DNA of 24,403 bases, taken from assembly GCA_014925825.1 (NCBI GenBank), contig JACGCK010000433.1, positions 1 to 24,403 on the forward strand, read 5' to 3'. Origin of the DNA: Pholiota molesta. Lineage: Eukaryota > Basidiomycota > Agaricomycetes > Agaricales > Strophariaceae. Position 1 is the stretch's first letter; each line of letters begins with the position of its first letter. The position numbers and the translations under genes were made by a program. This document shows, piece after piece, positions 1 to 10,367 of the stretch. The notes under the pieces were generated by a model. It worked only from the letters and a program-made list of their open reading frames with translations, made no database searches and was not told the DNA's origin.

Positions 1-431
1 TTCCACCGCAACTGCCACTGCTGCTGGATCTACTTCTGCTGCGTAAGTTGTCCCTATTGATTAATTTAAGTCTCGCACTGATTTCTGCCTTCGAAAAGTA
101 CCCACCTTCAACTGACGCCGCTTCGGGTGACCTGCAGACCTTCACTGGAGCCCGTAAGCTCAAATTTAGTTCCATTCATATGTTAACATTTGTCTAACTC
201 AGCTTCCTTCTAGTTGGTGGTGCCACTGCACCTGCTGTGACCGCTGGAGGCCGTGGATTCCTAGTTGACGGCTCAGACTCCTTCCTTAATTCCGCTGCAG
301 CTCTCGGGCGCTCATGCGATATCCAACACAACGCTTGCGCCAATATCGCTAACTCTGCCGCCGGAAAGACATCAGGTCTGACTGTTGGCCAATGTGACCA
401 GCAAAACACCGCATGCCATGCCGCGATTTAG
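1..431 (+). CDS. Secreted small-protein gene, 3' end (four-cysteine C-terminal motif)
   Basis: This is the 3' part of a gene that begins outside the window. I read exons at about 1-42, 113-151 and 214-431, with introns opening GTAAGT and GTAAGC and closing AAG and TAG. The last exon encodes a Gly/Ala-rich stretch and then a conserved core with CDIQHNACANIAN and CDQQNTACHAAI, ending in TAG at 429-431. I recognise this CxxxxxxC...CxxxxxxC tail from many predicted secreted Agaricomycete proteins of unknown function that carry a Ser/Thr/Ala-rich low-complexity middle; the first exon here reads as Ser/Thr/Ala-rich. One oddity: the natural Ser/Thr/Ala frame of the first exon does not join in phase with the second exon, so either the exon border is different or a base is missing. 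No function is known to me. Confidence 0.7.
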
Positions 432-1045
432 TAGACGCCCATTTATGCCAGACTTTAGACATTGTATCCGTAATTTTCTCCAGGACGTCCAGACAGGTTT
501 GGACTCCTAGACGCCGGGATATTTCAACTCTTCATTTTGTTTGGAGTACTTAATTAGCGAAGTTTGCTGTTTGCATTTTGATGTATTTTTACCTGATCTT
601 TGTGGCAATAATATGGAAGAGTGGTGTTTCACATTTACGAGTTCAAGACAGCTTCAACTTCAAGTATCCTTGACTGAAAAGCACGTGCGGTTGACCGCAG
701 CGCACAGCGCGCAGCGGCCCTGTCAAATGATCATGCCAAAATCAACCATAATTAAAATTTAACAGGGCATATCGCCCTAGCCTCAGCCTTGTCTGTAAAG
801 GTAGCCATAAGTATATCTGCTTGATCCCTCCCCTATCTCATATCTTAGCATATTGACTTACAAGGTCGAGATCATCGGTATCAGACGAACTGCCCAATTC
901 CATGTTTGGATTAGATGCACTCCAGGATGTGGCATGTGGCCAAGGTGTAAACTTCCATCACCAACCTCAGACACTTTTACTCAACCTTAATTTTTGTAAT
1001 GACCTATAGAATATCCAGTGGACCATTTTTTCCTCTTGGCCGGCC
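432..1045. other. Intergenic region upstream of the EEP nuclease
   Basis: No convincing coding sequence. Short open frames here begin at non-ATG codons and have no splice partners. It should contain the 3' UTR of the secreted-protein gene and the promoter of the nuclease gene. No clear TATA box or tRNA was seen. An ATG at 903 opens a 35-codon frame that ends at 1007 and does not look like a signal peptide. Confidence 0.5.
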
Positions 1046-3305
1046 TTGACGATTGTGGCTGAAAGCGCAATCGCCAGACTTTCCTCTCTTTTATTCTGGG
1101 TGACCTGCGCAACTGTCGTCTCGTCGACCTCGATTACAGACATTCAAGGTGTTGGCTGGCGGAGTCCTCTTGTTGGTGCAGTTGTCACCAATATAACCGG
1201 TTTGGTGACTGCAAGGGTTAGCGCATACTATATGGTGTTTACATTGTGCTCACAGAAGTAACCCAACCATATAGGGTTCCAATGGATTCTATCTTGCTGG
1301 AGACAAGTCAGAGGACGTACGCGCTTCATATGGCATTCTAGTCTTCACATCTTCCTCTACGGTATTGGGATCAGTTACCGTCGGAGATTTTATTTCGTTG
1401 AGCGGTAAAGTCTCTGAATACCGTCCTGCCACTTCCCCCAATTATGTCTTCGTCACCGAAATCACGTCTCCAACTGGGATCGCCGTATTGTCCTCCAATA
1501 ACACTGTCACTCCGGTCATTCTTGGAAAAGATAGAAATCCGCCTACTCAATACTTGAGTTCGCTCGACGTTGGTCCAGATGGATTCTTGTCTGTCCCCAA
1601 CAACAGCAGCCAAATCACCGTCGTGAACTCTACTCTTGAACCGGAGAAATACGGCGTGGACTTCTGGGAAAGTTTGGAGGGCCAGCTTGTCACCATCCCT
1701 AAGCCAATAGCTGCCAATTTCCAGAACTCGTATGGCGAGTTTTGGGTATATGGAGATTGGAAGACGACGGGGAAGAACGGCCGTGGTGGTCTGAGTATTA
1801 CTTTTGGTAAGATCTTAAGCCCAGATTCTTGATGCTAAATCTTATACTTTTTTCATAGGCCCGGATGGCATTCCTGACGGGAATCCCGAAACTGTTTTCA
1901 TTGGCTCTCCACTTGACGGGACGAAAAATCCCCAGGCTGCTCTTGGGACTACTTTCACAGATATTACTGGCGTCGTCCAATACCAGTAAGACCACTCATC
2001 GTCTCATTCTCCATTTTTCTCCGTATTCTGGGTTCTTACCCTGTGTTGCAGATTTGGCTTCTTCTATGTTCTTCCCCTTACTGCACCTATCGTTGTCTCT
2101 AGTCCAGACGCAGCCGTACTCCCTTCAAACATTAAGTCGAATCCACTTGATTTTTGCTCAGTGACATTTGGCGATTACAATGTGCGTGTAATCTGATTTT
2201 CTACGACACCTTTTAATATGGGAGCTAGGTCGAGAATTTGGCGCCTACATCAAGCCATCTACCAACTATAGCCAAACACATCGCAAACTTGCTTAATACG
2301 CCCGATATCATGTTTCTCCAAGAAGTCCAGGATGTCTCAGGACCTATTGACGACGGCATCGTCGATGCAAACATCACGCTCTCAACACTGGTCAGCGCCA
2401 TTGCACAGATCAGCAATATAACATATCACTTTGCATCCATCAATCCCGTTGACAATCAAGATGGAGGTCAGCCTGGAGGAAACATTAGGACTGTTTTCTT
2501 GTAAGACTTCATTAAATTTCTGCGCGATTGTAATCTAATTCACTCCATAGGTATCGACCAGAGAAATTGAAACTTATGGGAGGCTCCCCAGCTGGCGGGT
2601 CACTTGATGCTGTGGAAGTCCTAAAGCGCCCGTTCCTGAGGACTGAATTAAAGTTCGTAGGGATGCTTTCGTTGGCCTCTTATTGAGATCTCACTGTCCG
2701 TTTAGCTTTAACCCAGGTCGTATCGATCCTGCTAACGCTGCTTGGAACTCGACACGTAAGCCTCTCGTAGCGCATTGGCAGACCAAGCTCGGACAGGATC
2801 TCTTCACCATCAACGTTCACCTCAGCTCCAAGGGAGGCAGCAGTTCTACCCAAGGGGATGCAAGGCCACCAGTAAACTCGCCTATTGAAGCCCGTACAGC
2901 ACAGGTTACTAATGTTGCTGTAAGTTCATAATGTGATGCAGGTTGGAATGTCTTTAACTCAGTTTCTAAATTCAGACATTCGTCTCTTCGCTCTTTAAGG
3001 CCAACCCTCTGGCCAACATCATCCTTGCGGGTGACTTCAATGAGTATCTTCAAACACGGTCGGTTTACAAACCAATTCTTTCGCTTTTAACAGACATCGA
3101 CGAGGCAGCTGGTATCCCGCCTGTGGAGCGATACAGCTATGTATACGATCAGAATTCAGAGCAACTTGATCATGTCCTCGTTTCACCCGCCGTAAAATTG
3201 CGCGGTGTCAACTTTGAACACGTCCATGTGAACACCTGGGCACCAACTCTTAGCGCTCGTGTTAGTGATCACGACCCTTCCGTTGGTCGTATTCGCGTAT
3301 GTTAA
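1046..3305 (+). CDS. Extracellular endonuclease/exonuclease/phosphatase (EEP) family nuclease
   Basis: Eight exons join in one frame: 1046-1216, 1275-1806, 1859-1985, 2052-2181, 2229-2500, 2551-2652, 2706-2919 and 2976-3305, giving about 625 residues. The N-terminal hydrophobic run LSSLLFWVTCATVV looks like a secretion signal. An N-terminal beta-rich region follows (ITDIQGVGWRSPLVGAVV, then VSLSG-like and GGLSITFGPDGIPDG segments), as in bacterial and fungal secreted nucleases of the ExeM/NucH type. The C-terminal half is an EEP domain with its metal and catalytic motifs visible: FGDYNVENL, FLQEVQD (QE), INVHLSSKGG, LAGDFNE (GDFN), QLDHVLVS and SDHDPS. A secreted phosphodiesterase acting on DNA or RNA, perhaps for phosphate scavenging, is the likely role. 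The start is unresolved: the codon at the expected position is TTG (1046), an in-frame TAG lies at 1007-1009 and no ATG lies between. Confidence 0.85.
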
Positions 3306-3773
3306 GAGGGATGCATTACGAAGTTTCAACATAATACGCACAACTATGTACTGATGCAGAATCTTGTGCTTTCGTTCAACCTTGATACCGATACGCTCTA
3401 ATAAATATCTTAGCACTGAAAAAGAGGGCCATGCAAGTTCCGTAGAAAGTCAATATCAATTATTATAGGATAGTGGACTATAAAGCACCATTTCACTTTT
3501 CTACAGGATGGACTTGAACATATGGAAATATGTGGTGAGACGTTGAAATTATAACAAACGACATGAGTTGAGCGGAATGATGTGCTTGAGGCAGACTGAG
3601 AGCCGTTGGATGGGAGGTAAGAGCTAATCATGTTATGAAATTCGTGAGCTGGGCGCTTCAAGTTCGGATCGGATCAGAAGTAGTGTATCGCGTGGCATCG
3701 CAATTGAGTATGGATGGATAGGGTTCGAATGTATACTGGGTAGTTTCTTAGAGAATCGAATCAAAGATTGGGA
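3306..3773. other. Convergent intergenic region
   Basis: This stretch lies between the stop codons of the nuclease gene (+) and the PLK4-like gene (-). It should hold both 3' UTRs. An AATAAATAT-like AT-rich site near 3400-3410 could serve polyadenylation of the plus-strand gene. Nothing else is recognisable. Confidence 0.45.
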
Positions 3774-6604
3774 TCAAAAGAGCGATACGAAATTGTCGAT
3801 GAAATAAGTGTATTTCTGGACCCGCGGGGGATACCAACCGTGATCAGATATTTGGCATCTACAATGGAAGAATGTCAACCCATCTTTTGCAAGAGGAAAG
3901 AAGAAATTACGACAGTAAGGCTTACCTGATTGGATCTCCGTGTAAAGGTGAAAAAACAAGATCCTTTTCAGTCAGATCGACTACCAGAGAGGCCCCGTCA
4001 AGAAACAAGATTTGATACTTTGCATCGCCAGAAATGGCATTATACCCAAGATGTCGTATACACCAGCCAACCGATTCCAGATACCGGATACCCTCAAGAA
4101 GAGATGATGTATCAAAGACAAAGGGTTGAACTTTTGAAGCAGGGACAGAAGTGACGCTAGTGAGTGACAGAAGATCCTTCCTGTTATTGTCAGCAGGAGC
4201 AGGTGATTCAAGTTGGTCACAAGTCTTCAGAAAGTCCAATAACACTGTCAGCCCTTTTCTTGCCAATTGGTTTGTGTCTTTCAGAAGCAAGATCCTAGAA
4301 ATGTCGCTCGAATCCAGACACGTCCTATATTCTTTTTTCCATTCTGTACCTCGATCTCCAGTTAATTTCTGTGCCAGTTCAAGATGGTGCTGTTGCCGAG
4401 AGTACTGAATACGCATAGTAGGCGCTTGGAGCTTCGCTTTAAACCCACGGGCCTTTGTCTTGTCTGACGAAAAATCTTCTCCGTATAAAATAATTTCAAT
4501 GTCTGAGGGAGGCGGGTTTGACATTAACGTGCACTTCATATTGGGTTCATACACGGTCACCTGTGCGAGGGATAAGCAATGCAATGCAGACACTCGATGC
4601 ACTCACATGAGGAATCTTTCTCCTGATTTGATCAACAAAGTTAGCCGCGTCGTTATATTGTTTCCAATACTTCGGAGGTAGATCGGAGAGATCGTATATA
4701 TCGACGGGTTCCATCAAGCAGGACGGTACAGAGAGATGGGGGGCATCGAAAATCTAGAAATGTTGTTATTGACTAGTGGCAATAGGTCAAGGTATCATTT
4801 ACCGATACTCTCTTGCTTTTTATCAACATGATTTGGTCGCCTTTATGGCCATGGCGGCGTTGATTTTGTCGAAAGTCGACCAAAAGAGCATGCGATGCCA
4901 GAATGGTGATTGTACCATTGGCCAGCTTATGGATTTTTGGCGGCAGAGAGCTGGTATCTATGGGTAGTGGTCGCGTAGTTCCAATGGGAAGAATGGCCCT
5001 ATTAGTCTTATCTGCACTGGGCTCGACTGGAACGAAAATTTCTGCTTTCGACAATTTCCCAAGGAAGGTTAGACTTGTTTGAGAATCATTAGAGGGTTTT
5101 GGTACACTGGTCGTCGCAGAACTGCTGCAATAATCGCGTTTGACAGGATTTGAAGATAAATCCTTTCCCAGTTCGAGTTGACCCTGGAGGAATCGCGGTA
5201 GCGGGATGTTCCCGACATCCTTAAGAGCAGGACGTTTCCCAGATCGGGTAATAGTGGATGGTGTACATATGCGTCTCGGATTCTGTTTCTGGGTCTTTTG
5301 TGACGCTTCCTGACCCTCAAAGGCAGGTATTATGGTAGAAATAGATGGCAGAGACCTGAATTTTGATGTCGAAGGCATATGTGTCACTGGCGAGCTTCGC
5401 CGAGGAACCCCAAATGAATCCGACTGAGATGTACAGAGATCGGACATCAAGTACTCTGTTTTTGCGACCTGTTCGATGTCTAATCGTTCATCTGCAGACT
5501 GGCAAGATTTCAATGAACAAAAAACGCAATATGAAGAGATGGATAATCACGGTATTGAGGAGAGAGAGTATTAAGCATCGGAGTTCTGGTGAACATTTGG
5601 GAAACAAGGGAAATACATTTTCAGAAGCCAATTTCGGGATGTCATCAACGGTTCCCTAATAAACTGGCTATCAACATCGTATTTTTTCCATAGAAGACGA
5701 AATTTACCTTAATACAAATATATAGCACGCAGCCAAAAGACCATGTGTCAACAGCAAAGTCATACAGAGATGGGATAGTCAGAAGCTCCCTTGATAAGTG
5801 AATAACAATGACCGGTCATTGTCCGTTTTCGATGACAATCAAATGTCGCTTACGGAGCTGGATGAACAGTTCCTGTCAATGGCTGCGAAATAGAGCTTGC
5901 CCCTGGATGTACACGGACTGCATGTTTGAAGTCGCAAATTTTCTAAAGAAGAAAGATAATAATACTCTCAAAACGAAGGAAACGTAAACGCATCGAATAA
6001 AGAAGCTTACTGGCTTGCAACCTTGTCCTAAGAGGATGTTAGTCGAGTCAATATTCCGATGGATGATTCGCTCTTCTTTTAAAAACATAAGTGCGCTGGT
6101 GATGCCCTTCGTAACCAGACGGAGTTCAGGCTCTAAAAGATCCTGCGAGCGTAGTAAATCGGATAAATTTCCTTCTGAGCAAAACTCGAGGACATGCCAA
6201 TAGGCGAAATGCGGGGCAGACGAAAGGTCTATCGCTGAATGTAGCGCGACAATGTTTGGGTGACAGATTGCGCGGTGCAGTAAGACCGATGGTATGAGAT
6301 TTGCTGAATGTGGGACCTTTTCCTGCGTGTTAGTACTATTGTAACAACACGACCGTCATGGAAGTTTCAATTGTACACGAACCTTCTTTAGTGCAAGATG
6401 TCGACCGCGTAGACGACCTTGAGTACTGATCACTTCGTATATAACAGTGGCCCCGCCGTGGATGAGTCTTCTTACGAAATTGTAGCTCTAGAGCAACGTG
6501 AGGTTGGGCATGAAATAAATATATGAACTCACATTCAAAAGAGCGGTAGACAGTTCATCAACTTGTGCCACATCATATGGTAGAGCGTTTTCCATGATGT
6601 CCAT
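3774..6604 (-). CDS. PLK4/SAK-like protein with degenerate (pseudo)kinase domain and polo boxes
   Basis: Ten exons (6604-6533, 6487-6383, 6322-6011, 5942-5854, 5789-5708, 5655-5551, 5498-4803, 4753-4607, 4560-3926, 3858-3774) join without a frame break into 775 residues; a stop lies in frame just upstream of the ATG. Residues 25-275 are a protein-kinase fold: ALKK (K58), RAICHPNIVAL, APEL (192-195), VDTWSFGCVLY and LLNTSADERLDIEQV. The catalytic loop reads IIHRNIDSTNILL (N149 where Asp is required), DFG reads DFK (167-169) and the glycine loop is poor. About 430-575 matches the PLK4 cryptic polo boxes (NGTITILASHALLVDF; LPPKYWKQYNDAANFV; KCTLMSNPPPSD), and 695-775 matches polo box 3 (VGWCIRH, LFLDGASLVVDL). 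Known PLK4 drives centriole duplication; this fungus should have no centrioles. I infer a scaffold role or a changed activity. A second in-frame ATG is at 6595. Confidence 0.85.
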
Positions 6605-6818
6605 TGATTACCGCTGATGTCGCCAGTTGGTATCTGTTGAGTCTATGGTAAGGTGTCCGCGAGCTCAATCATCTGAAATTCTGAGTGAGTAGTGGCCTGG
6701 TGGTGGCAGTTTCATTCAACTCATGTAAACCGTAATGTGTTCCCCGACGAGCCTATAAGATGATTCTTACCAAAAGAACACTGATATAAGTAGTTACAAA
6801 GATGAGACAATAATTAAC
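6605..6818. promoter_or_regulatory. Upstream region of the PLK4-like gene and 5' flank of the tRNA
   Basis: This short spacer holds the promoter of the minus-strand PLK4-like gene and the 5' flank of the tRNA gene. No ORF or TATA box could be assigned with confidence. Confidence 0.35.
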
Positions 6819-6897
6819 TCGGGTATGGTGTAACGGCTAACATTGCCGCCTCTCATGGAGTTCCGCGGCAGCTCGGGGTTCGATTCCCCGTACCCGA
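6819..6897 (+). tRNA. tRNA-Glu (anticodon CTC) with an 8-nt intron
   Basis: A cloverleaf can be drawn completely. The acceptor stem is TCGGGTA (6819-6825) with TACCCGA (6891-6897). The D stem GTGT/ACAT encloses AACGGCTA. The anticodon stem is GCCGC (6845-6849) with GCGGC (6865-6869). The T arm is CGGGG-TTCGATT-CCCCG (6874-6890). Loop bases C6850 and T6851 are followed by the anticodon CTC (6852-6854) and A6855 at position 37. Eight extra bases (6856-6863) then sit between positions 37 and 38, exactly where nuclear tRNA introns lie. The GGTGTAACGGC D-arm is typical of eukaryotic tRNA-Glu and carries the A box; GGTTCGATTCC is the B box. Discriminator base A6898 follows. Confidence 0.95.
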
Positions 6898-6899
6898 AC

Positions 6900-6925
6900 T
6901 TTTGGTGCAAAGTTCCTTTTTTTTT
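6900..6925 (+). terminator. RNA polymerase III terminators
   Basis: TTTT at 6900-6903 follows the tRNA almost directly, and a run of nine T lies at 6917-6925. Both are standard Pol III stop signals on the sense strand; the second would act as a backup. Confidence 0.8.
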
Positions 6926-7367
6926 CTCATTTCTTTTTTATATATATAAACTTTAAAGAAACGGTGAAAAAGGCTGACAGTGAACTAAGATTGCAGTCGT
7001 CATATAATCTTTGCATGTTGTTCAAGATCAGGACTTGATTATGATGGGTAAGCTTTGCTTAAGTATCAGTACAATGTTTGCTCAAAATACCCAATCGTCT
7101 TGGGGAGAAGTGCTCAATTATTACCTTGAGTCTGAAGAGGACGAAAGCATTTGACAACGAAGGAGGTCAAGGTCGGCGCTCGGCTAATACTGGGAACCAC
7201 ATTGGGGAAGAGATCAGACTGCGAGGTGGACCACTCAAGACCACTCATCGTTTTTGGGTTGAAAAGGAATGAGTGACAATATATTTGCCGCACAAAATTT
7301 GGCGACACGATGAATATAATTTTAATTATATTAGCGGGCTGAGATTAGCACCAGCTAGATGGACGGT
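6926..7367. other. Intergenic region with an AT palindrome
   Basis: No supported gene. Open frames here are short and lack splice or family support. A perfect 9-bp inverted repeat, AATATAATT/AATTATATT with a TT spacer, lies at 7313-7332. Confidence 0.5.
7313..7332. repeat. Perfect AT-rich inverted repeat
   Basis: AATATAATT (7313-7321) and AATTATATT (7324-7332) are exact reverse complements separated by TT. It lies about 35 bp past the 3' end of the small minus-strand ORF at 7368-7601. It could be a 3'-processing or cruciform element or chance in AT-rich DNA. Confidence 0.6.
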
Positions 7368-7601
7368 TCATGTGCCACCTTTCGGGCAAACGCCCTCAGG
7401 ATCTATGCATCCGGAACTAAGGAAGGTCTTTTCGAGCTCTGAAGCGTAGTCCTGAAGATTGGATATCAAAGGGAAAATCTGTGATTGACTAGTGTCTTCA
7501 GAGACAGTAACTTCAAGAGCTGCGACGGATTCGAAGTGTTCGCTGGAATCTTTTGAACGAGAGGATTTTGTCTTCGGGCGTAGCAGAAGGCGCGTGGTCA
7601 T
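7368..7601 (-). CDS. Possible small protein, unrecognised
   Basis: An ATG-initiated 77-codon frame. The N-terminus MTTRLLLRPKTKSSRSK is basic and lacks acidic residues, as in mitochondrial presequences; the remainder is acidic with a C-terminal CIDPEGVCPKGGT that places two cysteines six residues apart. No family is recognised. It lies divergent to the NPP gene, with about 330 bp between the starts, so a promoter is plausible. There is no intron and no other proof of expression; it may be chance. Confidence 0.3.
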   Translation of the reverse strand: MTTRLLLRPKTKSSRSKDSSEHFESVAALEVTVSEDTSQSQIFPLISNLQDYASELEKTFLSSGCIDPEGVCPKGGT

Positions 7602-7929
7602 TGTGCGGAGGTTTCGAAGTCAAGCATTCTCAGGAAATTCGATGATACAGCAAAGAGATATCGAAACATTGGTGAACGAGATTGTGTCTGAGAGGAATCG
7701 AGTCTCGAGGACCCACAAAGCCGCGGCGCTGTGCCAAGTTGAACATCAAGGTTTATAAATGTTGATCGGCCCGGGACCCTGGCGTTACATACGTTACGAC
7801 CTGTCTTGACTTGGTCTTGACCACCTTATCCCTCCTCGGGCCACATTCGACAAACGCCCCTGTTCACGAATCTTCACCCATCTTAAGTACAATACTGATT
7901 TCGTCTGGGGGCAATTGTCTCACGTATTC
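7602..7929. promoter_or_regulatory. Putative promoter region upstream of the NPP gene
   Basis: No supported coding region. It lies between the possible small minus-strand ORF and the first ATG (7930) that could begin the NPP reading frame. No TATA box is obvious. Confidence 0.3.
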
Positions 7930-10104
7930 ATGGCTTCTGGCTCGTCCTCGTCACTGCCTCATTCTATACGCCAGTCTCACCCATTGGCAAAGACACGGAC
8001 GCAGAAGAGAGGAAAGGGCTTCTACATGACACAGAAGACGACCTAGAGGATCCTACACCCTCTAAAGAGGACGAATATCAACGTAGCTCCTTGTCTAGAC
8101 GGAAGATAACTGTGATAGCACTTGCATTCATCGGATTGCTTGTAACTGGTACACTCGCTCGCACCCTGTTGTTCTCTGCGCATAGAACGTCTCCCTTATA
8201 CGACGGTCCTCTTTACTCGAATGGAACGGAAAACTTCAAACGTACCGTCCTTCTCGTTTCTATTGACGGTTTGAGGTAGCTATTCTACCATTTGGCCCGG
8301 TGACCATCACATTGATATGATGATACATAGTGCAAATTACCTGGAACGCGGGCTCACCCCGCACCTGCTAGCCATCAGTAAGAAAGGGCTGAGAGCTAAG
8401 GCGTTGCAACCCATTTTTCCTGTGCGTTTCTTATTTCTTTTCTTGTGGGCATACTCATATCCTTAGTACAGACTCTGACTTTCCCGTGAGTAACGATTGC
8501 TTCGCCTTTGGGGTTGATGTTCACCATAATGCATCCGAAGGAATCATTGGTCCTTGATGTGAGTTTCAACACTACTATCTTTGGGTGTTCATTACCTCAA
8601 GTTCTTGACTTGATAGGACTGGCCTATATGCTGAATCTCATGGGATGGTTGCCAATGTAATATGAATTGCATTTGTTTTCATGGTCTTCATTTACAAACT
8701 TCCGCAGAACTTCTGGGATCCAGTGGCCAAAGTAGAATTCCACTACAACCAGATATCATCTGTCTGGAATCCTTCGTTCTGGTTAGGGGAACCCGTAAGT
8801 CCAATTTAGACGGTCAAAGGTGCTGGTGCGGAACTATTGTTCTGACACTACTATGACTCCAATATAGATGTGGGAGACGGCAGAGAAGGCGGGAATTTTG
8901 ACGGCGAATCTCATGTGGTAAGTTGGATCATATCACACTTTCAGGAGATTATACTGAACAGCTATCCTTAGGCCTGGCCCTCCAAAGACAACAACGGGGG
9001 TATCGTCTACTTATTTCGTACCCTGGAAGGTAAAGATACGATCACTGCAATTCAAGATGTTGTCCTCATCCATCCTCATCTTTTCAAGAACAAAGTTCAT
9101 CTCAACATCAAGCACGACCAAATTATGCAATGGATAGACCTCCCGTTCGATAAGAGACCACAACTTATCATGGGTGAGAAGCAAACTGAACACAATACAC
9201 TTTAAGAAGTAACCTTCTTTTATCCAGCGTACGAGCCCTCTCTCGACCAGGCTGGACATTTGAAGGGCCCAAACTCTAAATTAGTCAATGTGCGCTTCTC
9301 ACTTTCAACATTCTGGTAGCTATATTGATTTTACCATATTTAGGACACCTTGATCTATGTGGACAGATTTGCAAAGAAAATTCACGACTCTCTAGCCGCT
9401 AGAAACTTGACAGATATCGTCGACGTCGTCTTTGTCAGTGATCACGGTATGACCGACACCAGCAATCCTGAACAAGTCTTCATCAACGAAGTTCTGGGCG
9501 AGGAAGGCGTGAAAGCCATCGAACACGAGGACGGCTGGCCGGCTGTGGGCTTGAGATTCCATAGCAGCGCGAACGTCACGAAGCATCTCAGCGCACTCCT
9601 AGAAGCATCGTACGAGAATCCAGAGAAGTTCTCCGTCTATACGCATGATACCATGCCAGAGCGCTATCACTTCGCCCACCATGAGCGCATCGCTCCTATC
9701 TACCTCGTACCCAACATTGGGTATGTTCTGACGACGAATCCCAAAGGTGATGATCCCATGAGCAAAGGTGTACGTTCAATCTTCGTGTTTACAGTACATT
9801 CAACCAAACCTGACGTCGCTAGACATTATAGAACCATGGATATGATAACGAAGAGCCATCCATGCAGGCTATGTTCGTTGCTCATGGCCCATTTTCTACC
9901 GAAGCCAAGGCCCAGCATCAGCGCCGGTCTCTTGTCTCCCGCGGGGCTGATAAGGGCTGGCATTCGACTGCCGACGATACCTATGTCATGCAGCCCTTCC
10001 GGAACCTTGAAATTTACAATCTGATCATGAAGCTCTTGGGAGTCAATGATAGCTATACTGCAAGCAATAATGGTACTGTTGGATTCTGGGATCAATATCT
10101 ATGA
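7930..10104 (+). CDS. Type I phosphodiesterase / nucleotide pyrophosphatase (ENPP-like), type II membrane protein; 5' end disrupted
   Basis: Twelve exons: first exon to 8275, then 8331-8421, 8472-8485, 8541-8558, 8617-8656, 8708-8794, 8868-8917, 8972-9029, 9089-9173, 9228-9289, 9344-9769 and 9832-10104. The acidic head (TDAEERKGLLHDTED) is followed by RRKITVIALAFIGLLVTG, a single membrane anchor, and then the alkaline-phosphatase-superfamily domain. The zinc ligands and nucleophile of NPPs are present: LVSIDGL (Asp), TLTFPNHW (nucleophile Thr), SLDQAGH (Asp, His), VSDHGM (Asp, His) and DKGWHS (His). NPPs hydrolyse nucleotide pyrophosphate or phosphodiester bonds outside the cell or in the vacuole; the budding-yeast relatives are Npp1/Npp2. 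The anchor frame has no ATG after a TGA at about 7895. The nearest ATG (7930, MASGSSSSLPHSIRQ) is in another frame, so a frameshift at about 7960-7990 is suspected. Confidence 0.85.
8472..8558 (+). other. Two consecutive micro-exons of the NPP gene (14 and 18 nt)
   Basis: Exons 8472-8485 and 8541-8558 encode TLTFP and NHWSLM, the nucleophile motif. They are supported only by splice sites and by the exact match to the family motif across three junctions. The introns open GTGAGT. Confidence 0.8.
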
Positions 10105-10367
10105 TTGTTATGATTTGGACGTTTTATCGCTTTATGAACCTTACTATATCTTCTTGCTTTATTTGTCGTGAAGTAGCGGTAGTTATAGAGGGCATGTATC
10201 TTTATTGAAAGGATCTGCAGTCATGTTAGAACAATAGCAATGACACGTCAGTGGGAACGAAGAAAGTAAATGCTGGAGCCAATAAATCCAAAGTTGATAG
10301 TACAGAGAAAGCAGTGAAAATGAACTCGATAAACATAGAAGAAATTCTGGTTCCGAGTCTTGGGTGC

